From Lutibacter sp. (GTDB lineage: Bacteria > Bacteroidota > Bacteroidia > Flavobacteriales > Flavobacteriaceae): 64,000 nt of DNA. The stretch is from assembly GCF_021647475.1 (NCBI RefSeq), contig NZ_JAKIUR010000007.1, positions 20,579 to 84,578 on the forward strand, written 5' to 3'. Positions within the stretch are counted from its first letter, which is position 1. Every line of letters starts with the position of its first letter. Below are positions 18,146 to 26,524 of this stretch, piece after piece. Below the pieces are notes generated by a model that was not told the origin of the DNA, searched no databases, and worked only from the letters and a program-made list of their open reading frames with translations. Position numbers and translations under genes: made by a program.

Positions 18146-20041
18146 TTAATTCCAAGTTGGCAAGATACATTTTTTGCTTAATTTTTTCAATAATGGATTT
18201 ATCCCTTCAACTAAGCTTTGCTGCATTATTTTAGAATTATCTTTATGACATTGCAAACAAGCTCCAACTGTTAAAAGCTGCTTTTGTTCTTTAACTGTAA
18301 ACGGTCTAAAATCTAATCGTGTTGAGTTTACAATACCTTTTTTTACTGGTTTTAAAAACGGAATCCAGGCATCTTCTGGTAAACTATCATATTCATTTAA
18401 AGCATAATCTGGTGAAAACTTCCAAGTTCCAACTCCATTATTAATAGTGTAATTTAATTGTCCATTTCCATAACCAATGGCTGCTGAATTTGTATGACAA
18501 CTTTTACAATCTCTTACTTTTTTTGAAGTAGTATGTGGCGAATTTGGTGCATATAATCTATGGAAAGAAACGTCTTCTCCTTCTTTTTTACCTTTATAAC
18601 TTCCTTTATCAATAGTTAAAATCATTCCTGGAATTGCAGGTTCAATTAGTTTTTCAGTTTTTGATTCTCTAACTCCCATGGTTGGCAATGACGATGAAAA
18701 CTCAGCAACATATTCTTTCCATTGTCCTTTACCATATTTTTTATCTAATAAATCAAAAGCACGAGGTTCATTTTTATCAAAACCTGTGTGGCAACCTATA
18801 CAACGTGAAGTCCAAGTGGAATGACAACTAGAGCAACTAACATCACTATGTACGTTATCTCTTGCACAAACTTCTGGTCGAGGTGATAATTTATGTAATT
18901 TTCCATCACCTTTACCAATTAAAAAAGCATTACCTAAGGAATCTACAAAGGTATTTACTAACGGATGATGATCTTTTTTAGCGACTAAAATTCTATTTTT
19001 TTGATGTGTGTAATTCCGATGTAAAAAAACTTTCAAACTTTCAGCATCCAAAGAATCATACGGAATAGTAGTGGGTTTATCTTTAAAATGGCAATCGGCA
19101 CATTGTAATTTTACGGCTTGTTCCTCGTGTGCATATTTTTTACCATCACCCATAACTTCATGTGATGAATGGCAATCAATACACAACATTCCTTTTGAAT
19201 GATGCACATCTTCTTGTTTTTTGGTATAAACTCTATTTCCTCCTAAAATTCTGTATTTTTTATCATTTTTTAAAGTATCGGCATCTATTAACGTTTCCTG
19301 CCAACCTTCATAATTTGTTGAAATTCTGCTTGATCTACTATGGCATCCAAAGCAATGATTATCTGTTATAAAAATATCATTTGATGGATGAAATTTTGGC
19401 AATTCTTTTTTACCAGATTTTAAATATTTATGTAAATCCTCAACAGCCTTTTCAGAATAATTTAAATGACAAGCATTACAACCTCCTCCTCTACTAATAG
19501 TTGTAATTGCTCCAAACGTTGTTTTTTCTGTACCTAAATGGCAATTCGCACATAAATCTCTAATATGCTTATCTGCTGCCGAATTTTTTACATCTTTTAT
19601 ATGATAATAATAATTTGGAGAATCTGCTTCACCAAAAATATATTTATCTACTGCAACTATACCACTATTAGTAGTCATTAAAGAATTCTCAATTTTATGT
19701 AATTCTTCAGTATGGCATTTTCCACACGTTTGTTTAGCATCTGATAAGTTACCAGGAATTATAATCATTCCCTTATGAGCTTCATTTTTATTTGAAGATT
19801 CTGTATTTCCTAGATGACAACTAGCACAACCAATTAATTTAGGATTGTGATATTGAGAATAACCAGTGGTATTTTGATGGCATTGCAAACATGATTCTTT
19901 ACTTTGGGGTAATACTTTAATATAATTTGTATTATCAACTTCAAAATTTGAAAATAATTTTTCATTTTTTAATATTAAAAAAATAAAAATCGTTAATGCT
20001 AATACACCAAAAAGAAAGACTTTAAAATATTTTATTCTCAT
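18146..20041 (-). CDS. Twelve-haem cytochrome c, membrane anchored
   Basis: A 631-residue protein with one N-terminal membrane helix (VFLFGVLALTIFIFLIL) and twelve CXXCH haem c motifs: CLQCH, CASCH, CGKCH, CANCH, CNACH, CFGCH, CIDCH, CADCH, CSSCH, CIGCH, CKSCH and CLQCH. The helix should be an uncleaved anchor that places the haem domains in the periplasm. The spacing suggests pairs of close haems as in multihaem electron wires, but I cannot assign it to a named reductase family. It is divergent from the molybdoenzyme operon across 249 bp, so a role in electron transfer to or from sulfur compounds is likely. A minus-strand TAAATTTG box at plus 20058-20065 lies 16 nt before the ATG. Confidence 0.85.
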   Translation of the reverse strand: MRIKYFKVFLFGVLALTIFIFLILKNEKLFSNFEVDNTNYIKVLPQSKESCLQCHQNTTGYSQYHNPKLIGCASCHLGNTESSNKNEAHKGMIIIPGNLSDAKQTCGKCHTEELHKIENSLMTTNSGIVAVDKYIFGEADSPNYYYHIKDVKNSAADKHIRDLCANCHLGTEKTTFGAITTISRGGGCNACHLNYSEKAVEDLHKYLKSGKKELPKFHPSNDIFITDNHCFGCHSRSSRISTNYEGWQETLIDADTLKNDKKYRILGGNRVYTKKQEDVHHSKGMLCIDCHSSHEVMGDGKKYAHEEQAVKLQCADCHFKDKPTTIPYDSLDAESLKVFLHRNYTHQKNRILVAKKDHHPLVNTFVDSLGNAFLIGKGDGKLHKLSPRPEVCARDNVHSDVSCSSCHSTWTSRCIGCHTGFDKNEPRAFDLLDKKYGKGQWKEYVAEFSSSLPTMGVRESKTEKLIEPAIPGMILTIDKGSYKGKKEGEDVSFHRLYAPNSPHTTSKKVRDCKSCHTNSAAIGYGNGQLNYTINNGVGTWKFSPDYALNEYDSLPEDAWIPFLKPVKKGIVNSTRLDFRPFTVKEQKQLLTVGACLQCHKDNSKIMQQSLVEGINPLLKKLSKKCILPTWN

Positions 20042-20057
20042 CCTAAAATTAATTACG

Positions 20058-20065
20058 CAAATTTA
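20058..20065 (-). promoter_or_regulatory. -7 promoter element of the twelve-haem cytochrome gene
   Basis: The minus strand reads TAAATTTG, a perfect TAnnTTTG match, with 16 nt to the start codon. Confidence 0.5.
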
Positions 20066-20147
20066 CAATAATTTAAATCATTTTATTTTTTATCATATAA
20101 AATTTCACTAATTTTAGATACCATTCAATCAACTTGTTATGTGTTTT

Positions 20148-20165
20148 ATGTTACTTAAGTAACAT
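20148..20165. promoter_or_regulatory. Perfect 18-nt palindrome ATGTTACTTAAGTAACAT
   Basis: ATGTTACTT is followed directly by its reverse complement AAGTAACAT. It lies in the divergent space between the cytochrome gene and the molybdoenzyme operon, about 45 nt upstream of a related sequence GTAACTTTAGTTAC. It is probably an operator for a dimeric regulator that is not identified here. Confidence 0.6.
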
Positions 20166-20192
20166 ATTAAATACTGATTATCAAACGATTAC

Positions 20193-20206
20193 GTAACTTT
20201 AGTTAC
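20193..20206. promoter_or_regulatory. Palindrome GTAACTTTAGTTAC, copy 1
   Basis: The arms GTAACT and AGTTAC flank a TT centre. The identical 14-mer occurs at 29339-29352 before the other sulfur operon. In both cases it stands upstream of a TGA-N6-TCA palindrome, which suggests a second regulator binding site. Confidence 0.65.
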
Positions 20207-20221
20207 TTTGCAAATTTATGA

Positions 20222-20239
20222 ATATGATATTTGTCATAT
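20222..20239. promoter_or_regulatory. Crp/Fnr-type operator of the psr-like operon
   Basis: The sequence ATATGATATTTGTCATAT is an inverted repeat (ATATGA, N6, TCATAT). The identical 18-mer occurs at 29359-29376. A -7-like element TAACTTTAC starts at 20260, leaving exactly 20 nt between operator and -7. The same spacing is found before the SQR-like operon and the crp/fnr gene. This is where a class II Crp/Fnr activator would sit, centred about 42-44 nt upstream of the transcription start. Confidence 0.7.
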
Positions 20240-20290
20240 GTAAATACTTAGTTTGTAGATAACTTTACACCTGTAAAAATAAATACACTT

Positions 20291-22531
20291 ATGACTACAT
20301 CAAGAAGAAAATTTATTAAAATTTCTGCCCTAGGCTTAGGAGGTGTAGCAGCATCTACATCAGCACTTAATATGTTTGGCGCTAATACTTATTTAGATAA
20401 GTTAGTTAAACAAAATGTTGCTGGTGAATTTAATAAAACTGCTACTTACTGCGAGGTTTGTTTTTGGAAATGTGCCGCATGGGCATATACCAATGATGAA
20501 GGAGAAATTATTAAAATTAAAGGAAATGAAACTGACCCACATTGTTACGGACGTTTATGCCCAAGAGGAACAGGCGGAGTTGGAATGTACAATGACGAAG
20601 ATCGTTTAAAAACACCATTAATTAGAACTACTGTTGATGGTAAACAAACTTTTAGAAAAGCATCTTGGAAAGAAGCTTTAGATTTAATTGCTTCAAAAAT
20701 GACAGCTATAAAATCTAAATACGGAGCAGAAAGTTTTGCTTTATTAAAACACGGTTCACCAGGAAGCCATTTAGAACATTTGTTTAAAGCTTATGGCTCA
20801 GATACTATTGCAGAACCAGCTTACGCCCAATGTAGAGGACCAAGAGAAACTGGATTTGAATTAACACTTGGTTCCTGGATTGGCTCTCCTGAACCTACTG
20901 ATATTAGAGATACCAAATGCTTAGTGCTAATCGGTTCTCATATTGGTGAAAATATGCACAATAGCCAAGTGCAAGAAATGTCTGATGCAATAGATAATAA
21001 TGCCACTATTATTACTGTTGACCCTAGACTTTCAACTGCGGCAAGTAAATCACAACATTGGTTAGCAATTAAACCCGCTACTGATATTGCTTTATTACTA
21101 GCTTGGATGCATGTTATTATTGAAGAAAAATTATACGATAAAGCTTACATTGAAAAATATGGTTATGGCTTTAAAGAACTTAAAGAACATGTAAAAGACC
21201 TTACTCCTGAATGGGCGTATGGAATTACAACCATAAAACCAGAAAAAATTAGAGAAACTGCTAGATTAATGGCTGCTGCCGCTCCTTCAGTAATTGTTCA
21301 CCCAGGACGCCACGTTGTTTGGTATGGTGATGATTCTCAAAGAGAGCGTGCAATAGCAATGCTTAATGGATTATTAGGTTCTTGGGGAAAAAGAGGTGGA
21401 TTTTACTTTAAAGAAAAAGTAGATCTTCCTAAATTTCCACATCCAGCTTATCCAAAACCAAAATGGGGTTGGGAAGAAATAGGGGCGAAATATCCTTATG
21501 CTGAAATGGGTATTACTTCAGAATTAATTAAATCTTCAATACCTGGTGAAGATGATGAACATCCAATTAAAGCATGGATTATTGCTGGTACCAATTTAAT
21601 AAATACGGTTCCTAAACGTGAAATGATTTTAAAAGCAATGGATGCAGTTGAATTTATTGCTGTAGTAGATACTATGCCAATGGAAATTACAGGTTATGCT
21701 GATGTAGTTTTACCTGAATGTACTTATTTAGAACGTTATGATGGCATAAGAAATGCAGCAAAAAGAACACCTTCACTTGCACTTAGACAACCTGTTGCTA
21801 AACCTAAATACGACTCAAAACCAGCTTGGTGGATGTGCAAACAATTAGGAGAACGCTTAGGATTGCATGATTACTTTCAGTATGACGATTTTGAAGATAT
21901 AATTAAATGGCAATTAGAACAAGTTGGTTCATCTTTAGAAGAAATGAAAAGATTAGGTGTCAAAAAATTTGAAAGAAAAACACCTTTATATATGGAAGAT
22001 GGCGAAGACTTTGAATTTGGAACTAATAGTGGTAAAATAGAATTTTATTCTGATGATTTAGCTTCAAATGGTTTTGATCCAATACCTGTTTACACAGCAC
22101 ATCCTGAACCTCCTCAAGGTTTTTATAGATTAAATTATGGAAGAGCTCCTATGCATACCTTTAGTAGAACTACTAATAATCCAAATTTATTTGCATTAAA
22201 ATCTGAAAATAAATTATGGGTAAATCCTAAAATTGCTCGAATAATAGGTTTAAAGAATGACCAACTCGTTTGGTTACAAAACCAAGATGGCATTGATTCA
22301 ACTTTTTCAATAAAAGTGAGAGTTACTGAGAGAATTCGTTATGATTCTGTGTATATGTACCATGGGTTTGGACATACCAATAAAAAATTATCTAGAGCAT
22401 TTGGTAAAGGCGAAAGTGATACACTAATGATGTCTAAAATACCTGTTGATCCATTAATGGGAGGAACAGCACTTAGAGGCAATTTTGTAAAAATATTAAC
22501 TGAAGATCCACATAAAAATAGTAAAGTATGA
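20291..22531 (+). CDS. Molybdopterin oxidoreductase, polysulfide/thiosulfate reductase catalytic subunit type
   Basis: A 746-residue enzyme of the DMSO reductase superfamily, PsrA/PhsA-like. It has a twin-arginine signal (SRRKFIKISALGLGGVA), so it is exported folded to the periplasm. A [4Fe-4S] site is formed by Cys54, Cys57, Cys61 and Cys90 (YCEVCFWKC, RLCPRG). A cysteine at residue 181 (AYAQCRGPRETG) is placed to ligate Mo, as in polysulfide, thiosulfate and nitrate Nap-type enzymes. Its neighbours are a four-cluster ferredoxin and an NrfD-type quinol subunit, the PsrABC/PhsABC layout. Tetrathionate, arsenate or other substrates cannot be excluded from sequence, but the sulfur-handling neighbours favour polysulfide or thiosulfate. 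Confidence 0.88.
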   Translation: MTTSRRKFIKISALGLGGVAASTSALNMFGANTYLDKLVKQNVAGEFNKTATYCEVCFWKCAAWAYTNDEGEIIKIKGNETDPHCYGRLCPRGTGGVGMYNDEDRLKTPLIRTTVDGKQTFRKASWKEALDLIASKMTAIKSKYGAESFALLKHGSPGSHLEHLFKAYGSDTIAEPAYAQCRGPRETGFELTLGSWIGSPEPTDIRDTKCLVLIGSHIGENMHNSQVQEMSDAIDNNATIITVDPRLSTAASKSQHWLAIKPATDIALLLAWMHVIIEEKLYDKAYIEKYGYGFKELKEHVKDLTPEWAYGITTIKPEKIRETARLMAAAAPSVIVHPGRHVVWYGDDSQRERAIAMLNGLLGSWGKRGGFYFKEKVDLPKFPHPAYPKPKWGWEEIGAKYPYAEMGITSELIKSSIPGEDDEHPIKAWIIAGTNLINTVPKREMILKAMDAVEFIAVVDTMPMEITGYADVVLPECTYLERYDGIRNAAKRTPSLALRQPVAKPKYDSKPAWWMCKQLGERLGLHDYFQYDDFEDIIKWQLEQVGSSLEEMKRLGVKKFERKTPLYMEDGEDFEFGTNSGKIEFYSDDLASNGFDPIPVYTAHPEPPQGFYRLNYGRAPMHTFSRTTNNPNLFALKSENKLWVNPKIARIIGLKNDQLVWLQNQDGIDSTFSIKVRVTERIRYDSVYMYHGFGHTNKKLSRAFGKGESDTLMMSKIPVDPLMGGTALRGNFVKILTEDPHKNSKV

Positions 22532-23067
22532 GATATGCAATGGTTATAGACACATTAAAATGTGTTGGTTGTAGTGATTGTGTTGTGGCTTGCCAAACCG
22601 AAAACAATGTTCCAATGGGGTATTGTAGAGATTGGGTTACAGAAACTGTTGACGGCACTTACCCTAACGTAGAATTAGAATTAAAATCTGAACGCTGTAA
22701 TCATTGTGATAACGCACCTTGTGTACGTTGTTGCCCTACTGGAGCAAGTCATATTGTAGAAGGCGGTGTTGTTTTGGTTACTCACGATGAATGTATAGGC
22801 TGTGGTGCTTGTATAGAAGCTTGTCCTTACGATGCTCGTTATCAACACCCTGAAGGTGGATATGTGGATAAGTGTACGTTCTGCCATCACAGATTAGAAA
22901 AAGGTCAAAATCCTGCCTGTGTTGAAGTTTGCCCTACTAAATGTATGTATTTTGGCGATTTAGACGATCCTACAAGCGAGGTTTCTAGCCTATTACAAAC
23001 CAGAAAACACAAAGTTTTGGCTCCTGAAGCAGGAACAAGTCCAAACGTATATTATTTAATTAAATAA
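22528..23067 (+). CDS. Four-cluster [4Fe-4S] ferredoxin subunit (PsrB/PhsB-like)
   Basis: A 179-residue electron-transfer subunit with cysteine groups for four cubane clusters: CVGCSDCVVACQ, CNHCDNAPCVRCCP, CIGCGACIEACP and CTFCHHRL...CVEVCPTKC. It would pass electrons between the membrane quinol subunit and the molybdenum subunit in the periplasm, carried out together with the Tat-dependent catalytic subunit, as it has no signal of its own. The start ATG overlaps the stop of the preceding gene (ATGA), which indicates coupled translation. The identification of the subunit type is firm, the substrate of the complex less so. Confidence 0.92.
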   Translation: MRYAMVIDTLKCVGCSDCVVACQTENNVPMGYCRDWVTETVDGTYPNVELELKSERCNHCDNAPCVRCCPTGASHIVEGGVVLVTHDECIGCGACIEACPYDARYQHPEGGYVDKCTFCHHRLEKGQNPACVEVCPTKCMYFGDLDDPTSEVSSLLQTRKHKVLAPEAGTSPNVYYLIK

Positions 23068-23077
23068 AATTATAATT

Positions 23078-24043
23078 ATGCAAGAAGAAATTTTCGTGAG
23101 TGGAAGACATATTCCAAATATAGACCCATATTTACAAATTTGGCATTGGGAAATATCTTTATATTTATTTTTAGGAGGTTTAGCAGCAGGTGTTTTGTTT
23201 TTTGCAGCTTTATTTTATCTTCTTAAAAAAGAGGATGAAATGCCTGCAACAGTTAAATACGCACCAATTATTGCCCCAATAGCACTAATAATTGGTTTAG
23301 CAGCTTTATTTTTTGACTTAACACACAAACTTTATGTTTGGCAATTATATACTACAGTCAGAATTCAGTCTCCAATGTCATGGGGAGCTTGGGTGCTTTT
23401 AATTACAACACCTATTTCTATACTTTGGGTATTTAGTTATTATAGAGAAACTTATCCGAAATTGGAAGCAAAATTACAAACGTTTAAACGATTAAAATTT
23501 TTGAAGTTGGAAACATTTGAGAAATTTTTAATTAAAAACAGAAAAGTAATGGCAATTGCTTTAATACCTTTAACTTTAGTTTTAGGAATTTATACAGGTA
23601 TTTTATTATCTGCATTTAATGCTAGACCATTATGGAATACTGCCATATTAGGCCCTTTATTTTTAACCTCAGGGTTATCTACAGGTGCTGCAGGGATTTT
23701 GTTATTCACTAAAAATCATTTTGAACGCACTTTAATAAGTAAAATAGATTTAGCCCTTATTTTTATAGAATTAGCTTTAATTGTTCATATGTTTATGAGT
23801 ATGTATGCAGGATCTCAGGTTCAATTAGAAGCTATGGAAGTATTACTTGGTGGTTCCTATACGGTAATGTTCTTTGTTTTTGTAATCATATTAGGACTCC
23901 TTGTCCCATTTACTTTAGAATTATCTGAAATTATAGGATTTAAAGTTCCTATAATTGCTCCTGCAATATTAATTTTAATTGGAGGGTTGATATTTAGAAT
24001 AGTTATGGTAAATGCTGGACAGTTAACAAGATATTTATATTAA
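23078..24043 (+). CDS. NrfD/PsrC family membrane quinone-interacting subunit
   Basis: A 321-residue inner-membrane protein with about eight hydrophobic helices. The N-terminal part (IWHWEISLYLFLGGLAAGVLF) and ILLSAFNARPLWNTAILGPLFLTSGLSTGAAG are characteristic of NrfD/PsrC, the membrane anchor that exchanges electrons with menaquinone. It follows the ferredoxin gene by 10 nt and completes the three-subunit complex. The quinone site residues cannot be checked by eye. Confidence 0.92.
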   Translation: MQEEIFVSGRHIPNIDPYLQIWHWEISLYLFLGGLAAGVLFFAALFYLLKKEDEMPATVKYAPIIAPIALIIGLAALFFDLTHKLYVWQLYTTVRIQSPMSWGAWVLLITTPISILWVFSYYRETYPKLEAKLQTFKRLKFLKLETFEKFLIKNRKVMAIALIPLTLVLGIYTGILLSAFNARPLWNTAILGPLFLTSGLSTGAAGILLFTKNHFERTLISKIDLALIFIELALIVHMFMSMYAGSQVQLEAMEVLLGGSYTVMFFVFVIILGLLVPFTLELSEIIGFKVPIIAPAILILIGGLIFRIVMVNAGQLTRYLY

Positions 24044-24059
24044 TTAAAAAAATTAAAAA

Positions 24060-24590
24060 ATGAAAGTTCATATTGAAGAAAATAGCCATGTATATTGGAA
24101 TCCATATTTTGGTGGATTAATACTTGGATTACTAATTCTATTTACCTTTTACATTACAGGAAGAGGACCCGGAGCCAGTGGTGCCTTTAAAAGTACTGTA
24201 GTTACTATTGTTGATGACATAGCACCAACTCATGCTGAAAATAATGCCTATTACGATAGATTTATTAAAAAAGGAGATTCGCCTATGAATACTTGGTTGG
24301 TTTACGAAGCACTAGGTTTAATCATTGGGGGTTTTTTATCTGGAGCATTAAGTGGAAGACTTAAATTATATGTACAACACTCTCCTAAAATTAGTTCCAA
24401 AAAAAGATTAATTGTAGCATTACTTGGTGGTGTATTCTTTGGTCTAGGAGCACAATTAGCAAGAGGTTGTACAAGTGGTGCTGGTTTAAGTGGTATGGCA
24501 GTATTATCACTAGGTGGTTTTATTACGGTAATCTCCATATTTGGAAGCGGATATGCCTTTGCATACTTTTTTAGAAAAAACTGGATTTAA
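24060..24590 (+). CDS. YeeE/YedE (DUF395) family membrane protein, half A
   Basis: A 176-residue membrane protein with about four helices. The C-terminal helix pair carries the family cysteine in GAQLARGCTSGAGLSGMAVLSLGG. Full YeeE/YedE proteins (for example the thiosulfate importer TsuA) contain two such halves in one chain; here the second half is the next gene, 21 nt downstream. The pair probably forms a heteromeric channel for a reduced sulfur compound such as thiosulfate. It also has an extra loop (about residues 55-75) rich in charged residues, after the first helix. Substrate is inference from family and context. Confidence 0.85.
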   Translation: MKVHIEENSHVYWNPYFGGLILGLLILFTFYITGRGPGASGAFKSTVVTIVDDIAPTHAENNAYYDRFIKKGDSPMNTWLVYEALGLIIGGFLSGALSGRLKLYVQHSPKISSKKRLIVALLGGVFFGLGAQLARGCTSGAGLSGMAVLSLGGFITVISIFGSGYAFAYFFRKNWI

Positions 24591-24611
24591 TTAATTAAAA
24601 AATAAAATAAT

Positions 24612-25202
24612 ATGGGACCATTGATTCCAAACGGTATAATTCCTCCAGAATGGAATTTTGTAATTGCAATATTAATTGGTATTGTTTTTGGCTTTACTTT
24701 AGAAGCTTCTGGATTTTCATCTTCAAGAAAAATAGTAGGTACTTTTTACGGATATGACTTTGCTGTGCTTAAGGTATTTTTTACCGCAGCACTTGTTGCT
24801 ATGATAGGTGTTTATTATATGGATTACTTAGAACTTGTAAACATAGAAGAATTGTTTGTTTTACCAACTTATACTTGGAGTGCTATAACAGGAGGCGTAT
24901 TTATGGGACTAGGCTTTGTTTTAGGAGGTTTTTGTCCAGGAACAACGCTTTGTGCTGCCGCCATAGGTAAAATTGATGCTATGGCAACTATGTTAGGTAT
25001 TTTTATAGGAATATTTATATTCTCAGAATTATATGATTTTATCGAGCCTTTATTTGATAGTTCATACTTGGGACGAATTACCATATCTGATTCATTAGGA
25101 ATTTCTCCTTATTGGTTTATATTCTTATTTGCTATTCTTGCAGTAATTACTTTTTACGTTGTAGATGTAATTCGAAAAAGAGTTAAAAAAGTTTTCTATT
25201 AA
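24612..25202 (+). CDS. YeeE/YedE (DUF395) family membrane protein, half B
   Basis: A 196-residue membrane protein that pairs with the preceding gene. It has GFTLEASGFSSSRKIVGTFYG near the N-terminus and the family's second cysteine motif GFVLGGFCPGTTLCAAAIGKIDA, followed by further helices. In TsuA-type transporters the conserved cysteines line the path of thiosulfate, so the two split halves keep one key Cys motif each. It lies between half A and the first rhodanese-like gene with short gaps, clearly part of the psr-like operon. Confidence 0.85.
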   Translation: MGPLIPNGIIPPEWNFVIAILIGIVFGFTLEASGFSSSRKIVGTFYGYDFAVLKVFFTAALVAMIGVYYMDYLELVNIEELFVLPTYTWSAITGGVFMGLGFVLGGFCPGTTLCAAAIGKIDAMATMLGIFIGIFIFSELYDFIEPLFDSSYLGRITISDSLGISPYWFIFLFAILAVITFYVVDVIRKRVKKVFY

Positions 25203-25214
25203 AATTTAATTATT

Positions 25215-25865
25215 ATGTCAAAGACCTATAAAATAAAAAAAGTAATAGTAAAAACGGAGTACAAAGTACTTGCTGCTTTACTTATAATATTAGCTGGTGG
25301 ATTAGTTTTATTACCTAAATATGAAAAAAATTCAGGAATAAAACCTGAATCTTTTCTACTTAACATAATGAGTACAGAACGTTATATTACCACAGACCAA
25401 ATTGCAGATAAAATAATAAAACAAGATCCTAACTTATTATTAATTGATGTACGTAAAAAAGAAGATTACGATTCTTTTAGCTTACCAAATGCCGTAAACA
25501 TTCCTTTAGAAGATGTATTATCTTCAGATTCAGAAGCGTATTTAAATCAAGATGAATATGATGTTGTTTTATTTTCAAACGATAATTTCTATGCTGATCA
25601 AGCTTGGCAATTGTGTAATAGAATGGGATACAAACACATTTATGTTTTAAAAGGAGGATTAAATGAATGGTTTAATACTATTATTAACCCTAAAGAACCT
25701 AAAGTAACCGAGCCTGAATTAGCTTTTAAACAATATGATTTTAGAAAAGCTGCAGGTATGTATTTTGGTGTTGGAAATAACAAAACTACAACAACAAAAG
25801 TAAAGCCTAAAAAAGTGATTAAGCTTACCAAAAAGAAAAAGAAAGTTGCTGAAGGTGGCTGCTAA
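25215..25865 (+). CDS. Membrane-anchored rhodanese-like protein lacking the catalytic Cys, with C-terminal GGC tail (1)
   Basis: A 216-residue protein: a basic N-terminus, one membrane helix (VLAALLIILAGGLVLLP), a rhodanese fold (LLLIDVRKKEDYDSFSLPNAVNIPLED, then VLKGGLNEW) and a lysine-rich tail. The N-in signal-anchor places the domain in the periplasm. Where rhodaneses have the persulfide-forming Cys after the fourth strand, this protein reads VVLFSNDNF, with Ser121. Its last residue is a Cys, in the tail KKVIKLTKKKKKVAEGGC. The same tail ends the next protein. A role as a sulfur carrier or scaffold using the terminal Cys is my inference; no catalytic activity is shown by the sequence. Confidence 0.8.
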   Translation: MSKTYKIKKVIVKTEYKVLAALLIILAGGLVLLPKYEKNSGIKPESFLLNIMSTERYITTDQIADKIIKQDPNLLLIDVRKKEDYDSFSLPNAVNIPLEDVLSSDSEAYLNQDEYDVVLFSNDNFYADQAWQLCNRMGYKHIYVLKGGLNEWFNTIINPKEPKVTEPELAFKQYDFRKAAGMYFGVGNNKTTTTKVKPKKVIKLTKKKKKVAEGGC

Positions 25866-25889
25866 TACAAATTTTAATAGTTTAAAATC

Positions 25890-26498
25890 ATGAAAGAATT
25901 AGAAAAAACAAAAAGAATTTCATTTTCAGCAGTAATTATTATTTTAGCTGTACTTATTGGTGTATTAAGTTTTAAAAAACCAAATAATATTTTCAAAAAA
26001 AATATAGAATTAACCTTAAAACCAATAGCTTCTCAAAATTATATACTTTATCAAAAAGATATCTTTGCTACTACTATCAATAATTTAGCATTTATAGATA
26101 TTAGAAATGCTTTTAAATATAGTAAAGGTCATTTAAAAAATTCTAAAAACATTTACACAGCTAATTTATTAGAAAAAAAGAATAAGGAATATTTGAAGCA
26201 CCTTGAAACACAACATAAAACTATAGTTTTGTATGGTTCAGAACCTGGTGAAGCTAGTGGAGCTTGGATGCTATTAACACAAATGGGATATAAAAATGTA
26301 AAATTATTATGTGTCAAAACAAATTATATTAACAATAAATTTTCCATAAGTGATTATCCTTTAGAAAAAGAGCAATATAATTATGCAGCTTATATGAAAA
26401 AGGCAAGTTCAGGAGGAATTAAAACTAAAAAAATTGTTCGTAAAAAAGTAATTAAACTTACCAAAAAGAAAAAGAAAGTAGCTGAAGGAGGTTGCTAA
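25890..26498 (+). CDS. Membrane-anchored degenerate rhodanese-like protein with C-terminal GGC tail (2)
   Basis: A 202-residue companion of the preceding protein: basic N-terminus, one membrane helix (FSAVIIILAVLIGVLSF), a diverged rhodanese domain (AFIDIRNAFKYSKGHLKNSKNI, GAWMLLTQMGYKNVKLL) and the tail KKVIKLTKKKKKVAEGGC. The catalytic loop reads TIVLYGSEPGEASG, with Gly116 at the Cys position, so ordinary sulfurtransferase chemistry is not expected. The body is far less similar to protein 1 than the tail is. It is the last gene of the psr-like operon, followed at once by a hairpin terminator at 26525-26552. Confidence 0.78.
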   Translation: MKELEKTKRISFSAVIIILAVLIGVLSFKKPNNIFKKNIELTLKPIASQNYILYQKDIFATTINNLAFIDIRNAFKYSKGHLKNSKNIYTANLLEKKNKEYLKHLETQHKTIVLYGSEPGEASGAWMLLTQMGYKNVKLLCVKTNYINNKFSISDYPLEKEQYNYAAYMKKASSGGIKTKKIVRKKVIKLTKKKKKVAEGGC

Positions 26499-26524
26499 TT
26501 TTTGATAAAAAATTAAATTTTAAT

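Noticed and set aside
20081..20103. Further Crp/Fnr-type site for the twelve-haem cytochrome gene
   Set aside because: Only a half-site ATATGA is present on the minus strand, the other arm does not match, and the distance to the -7 box is not 20 nt.
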